A DNA stretch of 64,000 bases from Astragalus membranaceus (Eukaryota; Streptophyta; Magnoliopsida; Fabales; Fabaceae), in assembly GCA_039519185.1 (NCBI GenBank), contig CM076848.1, forward strand, positions 190,160,003-190,224,002. Reading direction: 5' to 3'. This document shows, piece by piece, positions 21,997 to 34,100 of this stretch. The position numbers and the translations under genes were made by a program. The notes beneath the pieces are model-generated. The model was not told the DNA's origin. It saw nothing but the letters and a program-made list of their open reading frames with translations, and did not search any database. Numbering within the stretch: the first letter of the stretch is position 1; each line of letters starts with the position of its first letter.

Positions 21997-23062
21997 TTGT
22001 GTTTGTGTCCCTTGGACTGTATCTTAATGAAAGATTTCTTAGCAAGGATTATCTTCTGTATCACTAACAAGTTATTGGCATATTATAGTATATAAATTGT
22101 TTCTATTAGCAGGGAATAGAACATGAAGAGAATTTGTTCATAGGTTTACCCTACATGAATCTATTCGATTCCTTGAGAAATTTGTTATGCGCTCAAATGA
22201 GGCTTGTTTGCATTGATTATTTAAGAGTGATTTGGTGGAATTGTTAATGCGTGTTTGCTATCAAATATGGGTGGGGGTCTTGATTTAGTTTTGCTGCTTA
22301 AGTTTTGGTTAATCTCGTTGTCTTGAAACTTAAGTAGCCAACTATGATATTTAAGAGTGATTTGGTGAAATTGTTAATGCTTGTTTGCTTCCATGAATAT
22401 GTTTTTCCCTATGATATTTTTCGGCCATCGCATAGAATTGCTTTCATGAATGTTTTTGAATGAAAGGCGTCCCTCATGCTTGACCTACACATAATAATAC
22501 AATATGAATGAAAGCAATTCAATTCCATATAAACTGTAAGACAGACAGGTCTAATTACTTTCCCACATAAAAATGTTTCAAATTGGTCTCTACGTTTGTG
22601 ATAATAGTTAATACTATTCGTTTTATGTGGCTGTCAAGTAATGTAGTTTCACTTTGAGTTGGACTAGCTGCATCAAATTAATCTAGGCTGAAGAGTATAG
22701 ATGCCAATGGTCTTTAGGCTGAAGAGTATAGAACTCGGATTGAAAAAGATTTCACGCACATAAAGTAATTTACAACTGTGACATTATCTATCAACTATAA
22801 CCAATACATTTCTCGAAAAGTGTCTAGTATGTTCCAGTAACAGTTGTTGGTCACGAGATGATCACCCAGGTCTCATGCTAAATGATAAGAACCCACAAAC
22901 ACCTTACCATAAAGCTTCTTTTGCAATTATAACACTTGCCCAACCAATTACCAAATTGAACATCACATGAATTCCATAAAGATGATATCATACCACTATC
23001 TCTGAGAAGGACAATATAAGAATGCATATTTGTGTCTCAAACATCTCAGTAAGTCCACTAAG
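21997..23062. other. Intergenic region upstream of GDSL gene 1
   Basis: AT-rich sequence with no coding homology noticed. It contains a short local duplication (TTAAGAGTGATTTGGTG..ATTGTTAATGC near 22220 and 22350; GGCTGAAGAGTATAGA near 22686 and 22717). The last few hundred bases should hold the promoter of the downstream gene, but I cannot single out a convincing TATA box. Confidence 0.5.
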
Positions 23063-25161
23063 ATGAAGAAGCATTTTGGAGACGTAATTTTGACATTCAC
23101 GTGGATTTGGCTGAGCCTGAGTGCCAGAACATGCTTGTCTCAGGTGCGGCCACAGCCACAGCCACAGCCAAGGCAGGGACAACAACAAGTGCCATGCTTC
23201 TTCATATTTGGTGACTCATTGGTTGATAATGGAAACAACAATGGCATACTAACACTTGCCAGGGCCAATTACAGGCCTTATGGCATTGACTTCCCGCTCG
23301 GTGCCACTGGCCGCTTCACCAATGGTCGAACTTATGTAGATGCATTAGGTAAGTTTATATTTATTATTAAGTTAGTCAACAAGGTTTTAAATTTCAGTCG
23401 CAGTCGCGGTCGCGGTCGCGTAACATTCTTAGATATTGGAAAGAATCAGAGTAAAATGTAGTTAATGCTGTCTCAATCGTAGTCACAGAGATATAAAAAA
23501 CCTTGATGTGATGTTGCCCCCCAAATCTCAGTCGCAAACCCCTTTTTAAAATCCCAAGTGAATACTGTGAAACCTGCATTTAAAACTAGAGAACAATAGT
23601 AATGCTTAAAAATAGCATGTGAGTAATTAGTGTTGAGCATATATTTCTACTTTTAATACAAGTAGTCTAAAGAAAATATTAGATACTTACTTCTTTCAAA
23701 TGGCTACTCCAACTGCTGGATTTATTTTGTAGCTAACAACAATAAGTACCAGTAGCATGCTTTAGTTGCTTATTTATTACCTACTACAACAATAACAATC
23801 TTAATAATAATAATAATAATTGCAGCTCAGCTTCTGGGTTTTCCAACTTACATACCTCCATATTCAAGAGCAAGGGGTTTAGAACTTCTAAGAGGAGTCA
23901 ATTACGCATCTGGAGCTGCAGGCATCAGAGAGGAAACTGGCAGTAATCTGGTATAACTATTGCACGTGTGCACTTGTGTGTGTGTGGCGTTTCAAGTGAG
24001 AGGGGTATTTGTATGAGAGGAGTATATCTTTACTATAAGAGTAAACCAAGGATTGTTAAGATGATTAAAACATAAAGTCATGTAACTTTTTTAAGTGATT
24101 AAATGGGCACGCAATTAAACCATGTATTATATACTATAGTATGGCCTAGATATATATATTTAATTGAACATAATACATATCATTCTTCTGTTTGTGAGTG
24201 TGAGGCACAACAATTGTAAACTGATTTTCTTGTGTAATAATATTAGAATTATATATGCATGCAGGGGGCTCATACATCACTGAATGAGCAAGTATCTAAC
24301 TTTGGAAACACAGTGCAGCAGTTGAGAAGGTTCTTCAGAGGAGACAATGAATCGCTTAATAGTTACCTAAACAAATGTATATTCTTTTCAGGAATGGGAA
24401 GCAATGATTATCTCAATAACTATTTTATGCCTGATTTTTATTCAACTAGCTCTGATTACACTGCCCAAGCTTTTGCATCTCTCCTCCTTCAAGATTACGC
24501 TCGGCAGCTAACCGTAAGTTATTTAGTAGTCACATGACCACTTAACTTTATGATATGATTTAATGACTATGATTCACTAATTTGTTCCTTTATTTTGTGC
24601 AGCAATTACATTCATTAGGGGCAAGAAAAGTGATGGTTGCAGCAGTTGGTCAAATTGGCTGCATACCATATCAATTAGCCCGTTTTCGTGGCAACAACAC
24701 CAGATGCAATGAAAAAATCAATAATGTCATCTTGTATTTTAACTCGGGTCTTAAGAAGCTAGTTCAGAATTTCAATGCTGGACAGCTTCCAGGAGCTAAG
24801 TTTGTATTTTTGGACTTTTATCAAAGCAGTCAAGATTTCTCTTCAAATGGAAAGTCATTTGGTAATTCCCTTTTAATTGCTTAGAAATAATCATGCTCCC
24901 ACTTAACTTTTCAGTTCCTAACTTATTTGGCATTATCGCGCAGGGTTTGATGTAATAGACAAGGGATGCTGTGGTGTTGGAAGGAACAATGGTCAGATAA
25001 CTTGCCTTCCTCTGCAACAACCATGTCAAGATCGTGGGAAATACTTGTACTGGGATGCTTTCCACCCTACTGAGTTGGCAAACATTTTACTAGCCAAGGC
25101 AACATACGGTTCACAATCATACACTTACCCCATTAATATTCAACAATTGGCAATGCTTTAG
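23063..25161 (+). CDS. GDSL esterase/lipase 1 (five exons, 378 aa)
   Basis: A serine hydrolase of the plant GDSL (SGNH) family, probably secreted and acting on lipid or other ester substrates; the substrate cannot be told. Exons 23063-23348, 23826-23950, 24265-24513, 24603-24861 and 24944-25161 join at GT/AG sites into an uninterrupted 379-codon frame. I chose the ATG at 23063 because it directly starts a signal peptide (MKKHFGDVILTFTWIWLSLS). An in-frame ATG 33 bp upstream would prepend a polar tail. Block I is FIFGDSLVDNGN (nucleophile Ser52), block III GMGSNDYLNN (Asn184), and block V DAFHPTE (Asp344, His347). A QP-rich linker follows the signal peptide. The length is normal for the family. 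It converges on a paralogue 0.5 kb away. Confidence 0.93.
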
Positions 25162-25342
25162 AAGTTTAATTTGTGTTTTTATGTTTATGCAGTCTAATGA
25201 GAATCTGTTCTTGTTGCTTAAATTTCCTTTGTACAAGTATGAAATGAAATTATGACATTGTGTTGGAATAATAATTCAATAAAGATGCTTCAGTCTAACT
25301 CTTAATGTTCACAAATTCATTACTGCTTCAGTAGAAAAAATA

Positions 25343-25474
25343 GTAGCTGATGTGTTACTTAGATCAACAATAACAACAATAATAATGACAAGAAGAAAAT
25401 GACATTACAATCAAATTTGTGCTCAACATTTTTTTTGTTATTGTTGATCTAAGTAACAATAACACATCAGCTAC
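25343..25474. repeat. Imperfect inverted repeat between convergent GDSL genes
   Basis: The left arm GTAGCTGATGTGTTACTTAG... (25343-25374) is mirrored by the right arm (25437-25474) reading GTTATTGTTGATCTAAGTAAC and, after a 6-base interruption, ACATCAGCTAC. The arms of about 32 bp enclose a 62-bp AT-rich loop. A second repeat, TACAATCAAATTTGTGCTCA, occurs at about 25405 and 25575. It could be a degenerate MITE. Either gene's transcript reading through would form a hairpin. Confidence 0.8.
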
Positions 25475-25674
25475 AATAACAATGGACTACTGAAAATTCC
25501 TTACACTAAATTTGTGCTTAACATTATTTTTTTTGAAAGGAAAATATTCATTCATAATATGAAACCAGAAACATTACAATCAAATTTGTGCTCAACATAC
25601 TTCCAATCACTAGATGTAAACTGATGACTGAAAAGTGACATGAGAAAGCAAGAGTCATAGATAGAAGGCTCAAT

Positions 25675-26451
25675 TTATAGTTGAGCAAGTTGTTGAATGT
25701 TCATAGGATAAACAAAATTAGAGTTGCCATTAAAAGCCATCCTTCCTAACAGAATGTTAACTGCTTCAGTTGGGTGGAATGCATCCCAAAACACATACTG
25801 GTTTCTGTTAGGGCATGGTGTTTGGAATGGAAGACATGTTATTTGACCTCTGTTTCTTCCAAGTCCACAGCACCCTCTATTCACAACAGTAAACCCATAA
25901 GATCTAGCATTGAAAAGTACCTCCTGGAACATGCGGGCATTGTCAAGGAATATGAAGTTAGAACCAGGTAGATTAGTATTTAGATTGATCAACATGTTCT
26001 TCACATTTTCATTGAAAGGTTGAACTAGCAAGTTGACTTCATCAGAGCAACTTCCACTCATGGTTTGAGCCAATATGCTTGGAATGCAACCAAGTAGACC
26101 CAATCCAGATATCACAAACTTCCTAGCTCCAAGATTGTAAAGCCTAGTGAGTTGCTTGCTATATGTTTGAACCAAGAGATCAGCATACTGTTGTCCATTG
26201 TATTGATTTCTTGTGGGATAGTTAGGCATTAGGTAATTGTTTAGGTAGTCATTGCTTCCCATTCCTACAAAGAATATGCACCGTGATAGCTGTGTAGCCA
26301 TGTTATCTGCTCCAAGGTTGCCAGTAATTTGATTCAATGTGTTCTCAAAGTTCCTAAGTTGCTCGTCAAATGGTATTCGTCCAACCTGCTCAAAAGGACA
26401 ACTAAATGTTTCCTTATAAATAACAAACTCAACAAACAAAAACAAAGACAA

Positions 26452-26488
<37 letters not shown>

Positions 26489-27847
26489 GCATAAAGTAAT
26501 ATTGTAAAAGTCACATTCTAAATGTTTGTTACTGACAAAGTTTCTTCCAGTGGCATCAAGGATTCCAGCAGCAGCTGAAGCATAGTTAACTCCATGAAGC
26601 ACTTGATTTCCTGAGGCTCCATTGTATGCGGGAATCAATGGAAGTCCAAGCAGTTCAGCTGCATTGATAAGCACAAATTAATTAGTTTCCATTTAGAGGA
26701 AATGATATTATATGATTCAAAGAAGGGTATTTCATTTTGTTAAAGAAAATAAATCATTAGTGAGAAAACATTTGAAAGATATCAAAGGACCTATTATCTT
26801 AAATGAATTAATTATAAATAATCATGTGGGGCATAGATTTATATTATTATTATTATTGAATGAATATAGCGTGATTATGTGTATGTTGTTAATTGGTTTA
26901 ATTTAATCTGCATAGTCCAAACAAGTATTTCTTTCTTTTTTTGATAAATTACCATAATTAGGATATTAATTTGATCTAGTGGCAGTTGGGGTACCCCCAC
27001 CCAAAAAGTGTGTTTTGTGGGGACTTGTAAGGGTTGTATAGCAAAAACCTCATGTTATCTTTAATGCATCATTTAGTGCAAGAATGGGATGACAGAGATT
27101 TTATCTACCCTTTTGGTCATATGCACCAAACAAACATATGAAGTACAGTCATTGAAGCAGAAAATAGAAATTGACCCGCTGTAAGCAATTACTTCAGATT
27201 AATACTAGGCTGTAATTAAGAGTTAGGTGTGGCAGTTTCTTACCTTATTGATGGCATGGTAGCTTTCATACGGATTCCTAGCTATTGTAAGAACTATTAC
27301 TAGTAGATGGAAAATAATAATATGACAGCATGAAAGACACTTTTTTGACCCAAAAATCAGTAAGTTAAATGAATGACTACTCAAACAACTTTGCATTTTG
27401 AAATCTGTCAAGACAATCAGTCCTCAAGCGTGGAATAAGAATTTTGCCACTAACTAGCTAAATTACACATTAGAAGAATTTGCATACATAGAACAAACAA
27501 ACTCTATAGCTTGAGTACTTGAGAACATTTTAACCATGCAATGTGATTAAAAGTAAGTAACAATTGAGAGTAATAATACCTATCTCATCAACAATGGTGT
27601 AACCATTTGAGAAGCGACCAGTAGGGCCTCCATTGAAGTCAATGCCATAAGGGAAATAGTTGGCCTTAGCTAAGGAAGCCATGTTGTTGTTGTTGCCATT
27701 GTCAATAAGGGAGTCACCAAATATGAACATGGCTGGAACCATTTCACTCCTACTATCTTGTCCTTTGACTACTGCACCACTCAGCAACATCATCAAAAGC
27801 ACAAACAAGAATATTGGAGATAGTCCTCCAAACTTAGCGGCAGCCAT
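25675..27847 (-). CDS. GDSL esterase/lipase 2 (three exons, 366 aa)
   Basis: Paralogue of the neighbouring gene on the opposite strand. Exons 27847-27580, 26658-26537 and 26385-25675 join to 367 codons without a break. A signal peptide (MAAAKFGGLSPIFLFVLLMM...) opens the protein. Block I is FIFGDSLIDNGN (Ser46), block III GMGSNDYLNN (Asn175), and block V DAFHPTE (Asp331, His334). All catalytic residues are present, so a secreted acyl hydrolase is expected; the substrate is unknown. The last exon covers what is split over three exons in GDSL gene 1, so two introns are absent here. The second intron carries a (TA)n tract. A weak TATA-like TATTTATAC lies about 120 bp before the ATG. Confidence 0.93.
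26454..26485. repeat. (TA)n microsatellite in GDSL gene 2 intron 2
   Basis: About 16 perfect TA dinucleotides, within the 151-bp intron separating the second and third exons. Length variation is likely between individuals. Confidence 0.95.
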
Positions 27848-28501
27848 GGAATGGAAAAGTGTGTGTAACTGTGTTTAGTGTGAGGGAACGAGAGCTTGTT
27901 AGGAAGCAAAAGCTTTTTGTTTTATTTGTATATGATATGATATGATAATAAAGAAGCATATAGTATAGTATAAATAGAGAATAGATCAGTTATCAAGGGA
28001 TCGATGGCCTGCCTTGAAATGAGAGGAAAGGGTTTAATTATATAGGAGGTGGTTGAAAAGCAATTAATATTTTCATCCGTTAGCTACCCTACCTTGCAGT
28101 AATTAATACATGCATACCCAACCCAAGCACCCAATAACACTTGTGCATGCCTCTGCAGTATAGCCCATTTCAAATACAACAATTTTCGCCTATTTTACAG
28201 TGAGACAATATTTTAATCTAATTTTTAATTCTAAAAATATTATTATTCTTTTTTTAAATCAATTAAGATTTTTATGGATTACTGTTTTTTTTCTTGATCA
28301 ACAATTTTTCCACACTCACAGTACTCTGATCACTATGTTTTCGTTGCTGTTGAATGACAGTGGGAACATGGAGATCATATATGTATGTACTTCATATAGC
28401 ATGCTTTCCGATGTCTTGCAGAAGATAGGGTCAAATGAGTTATTATTATTGTCTTTTTTAAGTGATATATTATATATGAATGCATAATGTATCCAATGGT
28501 G

Positions 28502-28503
<2 letters not shown>
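27848..28503. other. 5' flank of GDSL gene 2 and intergenic DNA
   Basis: Upstream region of the minus-strand GDSL gene. It contains TATGATATGATATGATAATAAAG-like short repeats (27930-27955) and a TATAAATAG (27969-27977, better oriented for the plus strand). No coding homology was seen. Confidence 0.4.

Positions 28504-28553
<50 letters not shown>
28504..28553. repeat. (TA)n microsatellite next to the gypsy left LTR
   Basis: About 25 uninterrupted TA dinucleotides. The Tat-type left LTR starts some 27 bp to the right. Confidence 0.97.
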
Positions 28554-28558
<5 letters not shown>

Positions 28559-28579
28559 TATCCTTGTATCCCTTTCATA

Positions 28580-28958
28580 AATTATGGATTGGGCCGCGCG
28601 ACCCATCTAAGGTGGAACCAAATCCGCAGCTCCATTCAGCATCTGGTTGGGCCAATTTGCCGAGGCCCAAAGCCAGCGACTAGATCCATGAATGGACCGC
28701 CAAGATCTAAACCCTAGATCGGACGACTCTGCTTGATTAGGACAAACACACCCTGACTTCTATAAATAGCCACCTGCACAGTGCCCAAGGTATGCACACT
28801 TCCCAACGTTTACCTGTAACCGACTTCACTCGCTGACTTGAGCGTCGAAGTGTCTTTGCAGGTACAACCCCCAAGATCGGAGCTCGCTTGATCAAGACCA
28901 GACACTACCAACTATCCAGGATCGATCGTCCACAGATTCCGAGATAAGGTACAGATCA
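28580..28958 (+). repeat. Left LTR of the Tat element
   Basis: Aligns along its length with 45501-45880. It contains TATAAATAGCCACCTG (28760-28775), a good LTR TATA box. The 5' TGT is replaced by AAT. Confidence 0.88.
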
Positions 28959-29020
28959 TTTGGCGACCACAGTGGGAAGATCTCGTACTCTAGTTCCTCT
29001 CCCTCTTTCCTTGATCAACA

Positions 29021-31089
29021 ATGGCTCCACAGTTACGACCTAGAACTATGCCTCGGATCCAGAGTGCTATCGAGGGACCAGTCTGACAGTAGATGACTCC
29101 GGAAGGAGTGGCAGTCTCGCTTCCCTTCAGCTCGGCATGTGCTCGCAACTTGGCACAGGCGTTGATTCCTAGAAGCTCGGAACAGGTCCGACTTCCCCCT
29201 CCCCCTCCGTCGGTCCCGGTATCGGTCGATGCTATCCAACAGCTCGTTCATTTGCTGAATCGGCAAGCCGAGACCGACCAGCAGCGAAGCCAACGTTTTT
29301 CTTAGTTAGAAGCAGAAATGGCAGAAATCTAGGCTCGTAACATCCCGGATCGGAGTTCCCCTCAGCGCAACTCTCCTAGGCGGAAAGCTCATGGCCAAAG
29401 GCGCCACCGATCTCCTGCTTGGAGGAGGCACCATCACCGCTCCCCACCTCGACGCAGAGGAGGGCGAGGATCTCGGACTCCCCCAAGTCGGACTCATGAT
29501 GACACCTACCATCCTGAAGAGTCCTCATCACCTAGGCGACGTTCTAGAAGCCGAGAACGATCCCTGAGGAATGAACGTCATCGCCCTAGCTCACGGAGGT
29601 CGCCAGACAAATACAATTATCGCCGGTCTCCACCCAGGGAAAAGTCAACCAGGCGTAAAGGGCCATTCACCAGCAAGATAGACTACTTTCCGGTCCCAAG
29701 GCACCTGGAGAAACCCTCTGGGGGCTTGAAAATGTATGATGGCACCGGCGACCCGGATCGCCATCTCGATTACTTCGACACAGTAATGCAGTACCGGAAT
29801 GTCCCGGAAGAAGTCAAGTGCAGAATTTTCTCTCTCACCCTTGAAAAGTCGGCGTTGGACTGGTTCAGGGAGCTCAAGCCTAATACCGTCTCTTCATGGG
29901 ATTAGTTGGCTAGCCTCTTCTCTGCCCATTTTGCTCACTCAAAGATGAAGCCGAAGTCTCGGAAGCTACTGCAAGCCATCCGACAAGGCGAGAATTAGGG
30001 ATGGCAAAAAAATCTGGATCTGCGGGTACCCACGGGTTAAATAAACGGATAATTTGACTACCTGTCAATAAACGGGGCGGGTAGTGAGGTACCTGTACCC
30101 GTAAGGCATATTATTTTCCCTAATATTTTGGACAATGTTTAGTGACTTGTTATTCTTAAAGTTGAGAATTATTGTAATTCTAGTGTTCTTTTTCTCTATT
30201 CATTAACGATAATATGTTAGTAAATAGTTGATAAGATAAATGCATAACGAAATGTCTAATTTTCTTTTATATATGAACCGAAAAATCAGTGTTCAAAAGA
30301 TTAATTTTACATTGTATTTCAAATTTTATTTAAAAAAATATTTTTATTAATTTACAAGTATCCGTGGGTACCCTTAAAGAAACAATGGCCATTTAAGACC
30401 CGCTAAGCGGGTACCCGTGCGGGTACGGGGCGGGTACGGGTCCCATTTATCATAAACGGGGTGGGTAGCGGGTAGCTACTACCTGTGCTCGCCCCGCCCC
30501 GTTGAAATCCCTAGCGAGAATGAGTCTCTCAGAGACTATATAGAAAGGTTCAACATTGAGGCTGCACAAGTTCGAAATCTCGACGACTCTTTCCGACTTT
30601 ATTTCATGGAAGTCGGACTTCTCAAAGGGAGCTTGTTTCAAATTGATATCGGGGTAAATCAGCCTGAGACTCTAGCGGAGTTCCTCCAGAGATCTCAAAT
30701 ACATTGATCACGAGGAAGGTGGCGAGGCGAGCGGGTTTTATGTTAGACCCGGAGGGTCTAAGCCTCGGAATGAGAAAGAGCATCAGAACAACAGGGAGTC
30801 CAAACCCCGTAACAGACACCAGTAGTACGCCGAGCTTAATTGCACCAAAGCCAAAATTTTGGCCGAGTGTGTTAACACTGAATTTAACGACATTAGGTTT
30901 CAACGAAGTAACAGCCATGACACAAATCGCTGCAATTCCCTGAAAGACGACATTCAAGACTTAATTAAAAAGGGGAAACTTAGTCAGTATGTGAAAAAAC
31001 CACTTCAGCAGGATGAGGAGGCTAAGGAGAAAAAGGATGACCCCAAGAAGAAGGGCAAAGCAAAGGAGGAAACCTCGGATGAAGAGTAG
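29021..31089 (+). pseudogene. Tat element gag (broken by stops and a MITE)
   Basis: From ATG 29021 the frame gives a proline/arginine-rich N-terminus and then the retrotransposon gag domain (KMYDGTGDPDRHLDYFDTVM, LEKSALDWFRELKPNTVSS). The hAT MITE interrupts it at IRQGE. It resumes with ESLRDYIERFNIEAAQVRNL at 30522 and runs to a lysine-rich end stopping at 31087-31089. Stops occur early (29083, 29089), at 29903-29905 and elsewhere. Gag would form the virus-like particle; this copy cannot. Confidence 0.88.
29996..30513. mobile_element. hAT-type MITE with perfect 8-bp target duplication
   Basis: The 518-bp insertion starts TAGGGATGGCAA and ends TTGAAATCCCTA (imperfect inverted ends). It is flanked by GCGAGAAT on both sides (29988-29995 and 30514-30521). 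The 8-bp duplication and the TAGGG ends fit the hAT superfamily. GC-rich GGGTACCCG-type inverted segments lie near both ends and the centre is AT-rich. No transposase is encoded, so it is non-autonomous. Removing it restores continuity of the gag sequence. Confidence 0.95.
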
Positions 31090-31116
31090 GATACCCAAAA
31101 GTCTAGAGGACGACCG

Positions 31117-34100
31117 GTGGTGATGGTTATCCCGAGAGGCTACCCCAGTGAAGGAGCTGGGAAAACTATGAAGAGGAAATGGAAGGAGATTATGAATGTG
31201 GCTTCCACCCCGGCAACTCCGGAGCTACCGAGCCGACCTCCGTTAGCTTTTGGCGATCAAGATCTACTTGATGGGAAGCTCAATAAGCAAATACCACTCT
31301 TAATCTCGACTGTAATGGTCAATTCCGAGATTAGAAGAATTCTGATAGATCAAGGAAGTTCTGCTGACATCATCTTTGTTGATCTCCTCAAGAGGTTAGA
31401 GATCTCGAAAGAAGACCTTACTCCATACAGGGGAACGGCCCTTTCCAGATTCAATGGCTCACGAACCAAACCACTTGGTTACTTGGAGCTAATGGTCACT
31501 TTTGGGAAGGAACCAATGGTTAGAACTATAAAAATCAAGCTCCTTGTCCTACCCTGCCCATCGATCTACAACTGCATCATTGGCAGGTCGACCTTGGGAA
31601 AGCTCAGAGCAGTAGCTTCCACGGTCCATTTGAAGATGAGATTCTACTCCCTCTGCAACAAGGCCATCCCTGTCAATGCCGACCTAAAGTCCGCTGAGAG
31701 GTGTTATTATCTGCATCTCAAAGCGGATCGAAAGGCAAGAGAGGAAGAACCCTAAAGAAGTTCAGAAAACATTGAAGAAGAAAGGAAATGGCAAGGCTGC
31801 TGAGGTCAATGTGACCGATCTGGATGCTAGGTACGATCCAGATAGTTCGGAAGACGAGAATGATGATGCTCTAACTCGGGAGTTGAAAAGAAGAATCAAA
31901 CGACTCCAACCTGATGGGGAATTTGTTGAAGTTCAACTGGGGGACGACCCGACCAAAACTGTGAAGATCGGTGCAGATCTATCTGAAGAGGTGAAGGTTG
32001 AACTTGCACAATGCCTGAAAGACCATGCCGACCTTTTCACTTGGTCTGCTGAATATATGCCCGGAATCCCTCCGGAGGTCGCCTGTTATCACCTTGTTGT
32101 TAACCCCGTGGCTAAGTGGGTCGCCCAGCGCAAAAGGACTCAGAGCGGAGAAAAAGCGGCTGTCACTGCTAAAGCTGTTGAAGATTTAATTAATGCAAAC
32201 TTTGTAACTGAGGTCAAGTATACAACTTGGCTCTCAAACCCTGTATTGGTTTAAAATAGTAATGGAAAATGGCGCATGTGCATTGATTATACTGATCTTA
32301 ATAAGGCATGTCCTAAGGACGTCTTCCCTGTTCCCAGTATTGATCGCCTAGTCGATAACGCTTCTTGTTTTCGTCTACTGTCTTTTATGGATGCTTATTC
32401 TGGTTACAACAAAATTCCGATGTTCCCTCCTGACTAGGAGAAAACCGCTTTCATGACTGACCGCGACAATTTCTATTACTGGGTTATGCCGTTCGGTTTA
32501 AAAAAATGTCGGGGCTACGTATCAAAGAATGATGAATAAAATCTTTCGGAAGCAAATTGGACATGTCGTTGAAGTTTACCTTGACGACATGATCGCAAAA
32601 AGCAAAGAAGAGAATCTCCACGTAGCCGATCTCAAGGAGATATTCGCGGAGGTTCGAAAAAATAAGATGAGGTTAAACCTGGAAAAATGTACCTTTGGTG
32701 TCCGAGCTGGAAAGTTCCTCGGACTCTACCTTACGGAACGAGGCATTGAAGCCAATCCGGAAAAGTGTCGGGCTGTGACCGAGATGCGCACGCCGACCAC
32801 AAAGAAAGAGGTTTAGAAACTCAACGGCATGATCACCGCCTTGTCTCGATTTATTTCAAACACTTCCTTCAAATCACTTCCATTATTCAAGTTACTTAAG
32901 AAAGAAGTCGAGTTTGAATGGACCCCAGAGCGGGATGAGGCCCTCACCCAGCTCAAGAACGTCCTTTCTGAACCACCAATATTGACTCGACCCAACGAAG
33001 GTGAAACTCTATACCTATACCTGGCAATCACTGAAGAGGCGTTAGGCGCCGTTCTGGTCCGAGAAACGGAGGCCGGACAAAGTCCGGTATGTTTTGTGAG
33101 CAAAGCACCGCAAGGTCCGAAAATTCGGTATCAGAAGATAGAAAAAATCGCCCTTGCTTTGGTTATTGCGGCACGTCGTCTCCGACCTTATTTTGTCGCT
33201 CATTAGGTTGTGGTACGAACGAATCATCCTATTCATCAGATCTTGTACCGACCTGATCTAATTGGAAGAATGATTAAATGGGCATTCAAGCTTTCCGAAT
33301 TCAGAATTAAATATGAGTCAAGAACAGCAATGAAGGCTCAAATCCTTGCTGATTTCGACGCAAAAATGACTCCCACCGACACTGAGGACGAGGCGTGGAC
33401 CTTGTACGTTGGTGTTGTGATCGAGGTATCACTCGCTTTCAGGTTTCCGACTTCGAACAACCAGGCGGAGTACGGGGCATGCATTGCGGGGCTCCGACTT
33501 GCTCTTGACTTACGAGCCACTCGGCTCTATCTTGATACTGATTCTTTGCTAGTGGTCTCCCAAATCGGAAAGCAATACGAGACCAAAGACCCGACATTGC
33601 AAAAGTACCTGGCACGGGTGCGCGAACTGCTAGCTCGGTTCTAAGCAGCCGAGATTAAACATGTTCCAAGAGCAGAGAATAAAAGGGCGGATGTTCTATC
33701 CAAACTGGCTAGTACCAAAGCACGAGGAAACCACCGCTCAGTGATCCAGGAAGTGCTCAATCGACCTAGTGTCGACCCGGACCCGGGACTCACATCGTCT
33801 GTATGCGTCGTTGAAGAAAGCAAGAGCTGGATATCACCAATTATGAAGTACATTGAGTCGGGGGATGAGCCTCTGAATTCACATGAAGCCAAATTTATCA
33901 GGAGAAAGGCATCGTCCTTTTCCGTGATCGATGAAACCCTCTACAAGAGAAGCCTCTCTTCACCATTGTTGAAGTGCATTGAAGGCGAGGAAGCGAACTA
34001 TGTCCTAGCAGAAATTCACGAAGGAATTTGTGGGCAGCACCTCGGTGGGAGGTCACTAGCTCGAAAAGCTTTGAGAGCAGGTTACTTTTGACCGACCATG

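Noticed and set aside
28375..28683. Open frames coding runs of Tyr-Ile on both strands
   Set aside because: Translations of the (TA)n microsatellite, not genes. The same holds for the frames through the (TA)n tract in the GDSL intron and the (CT)n tract at 54935.
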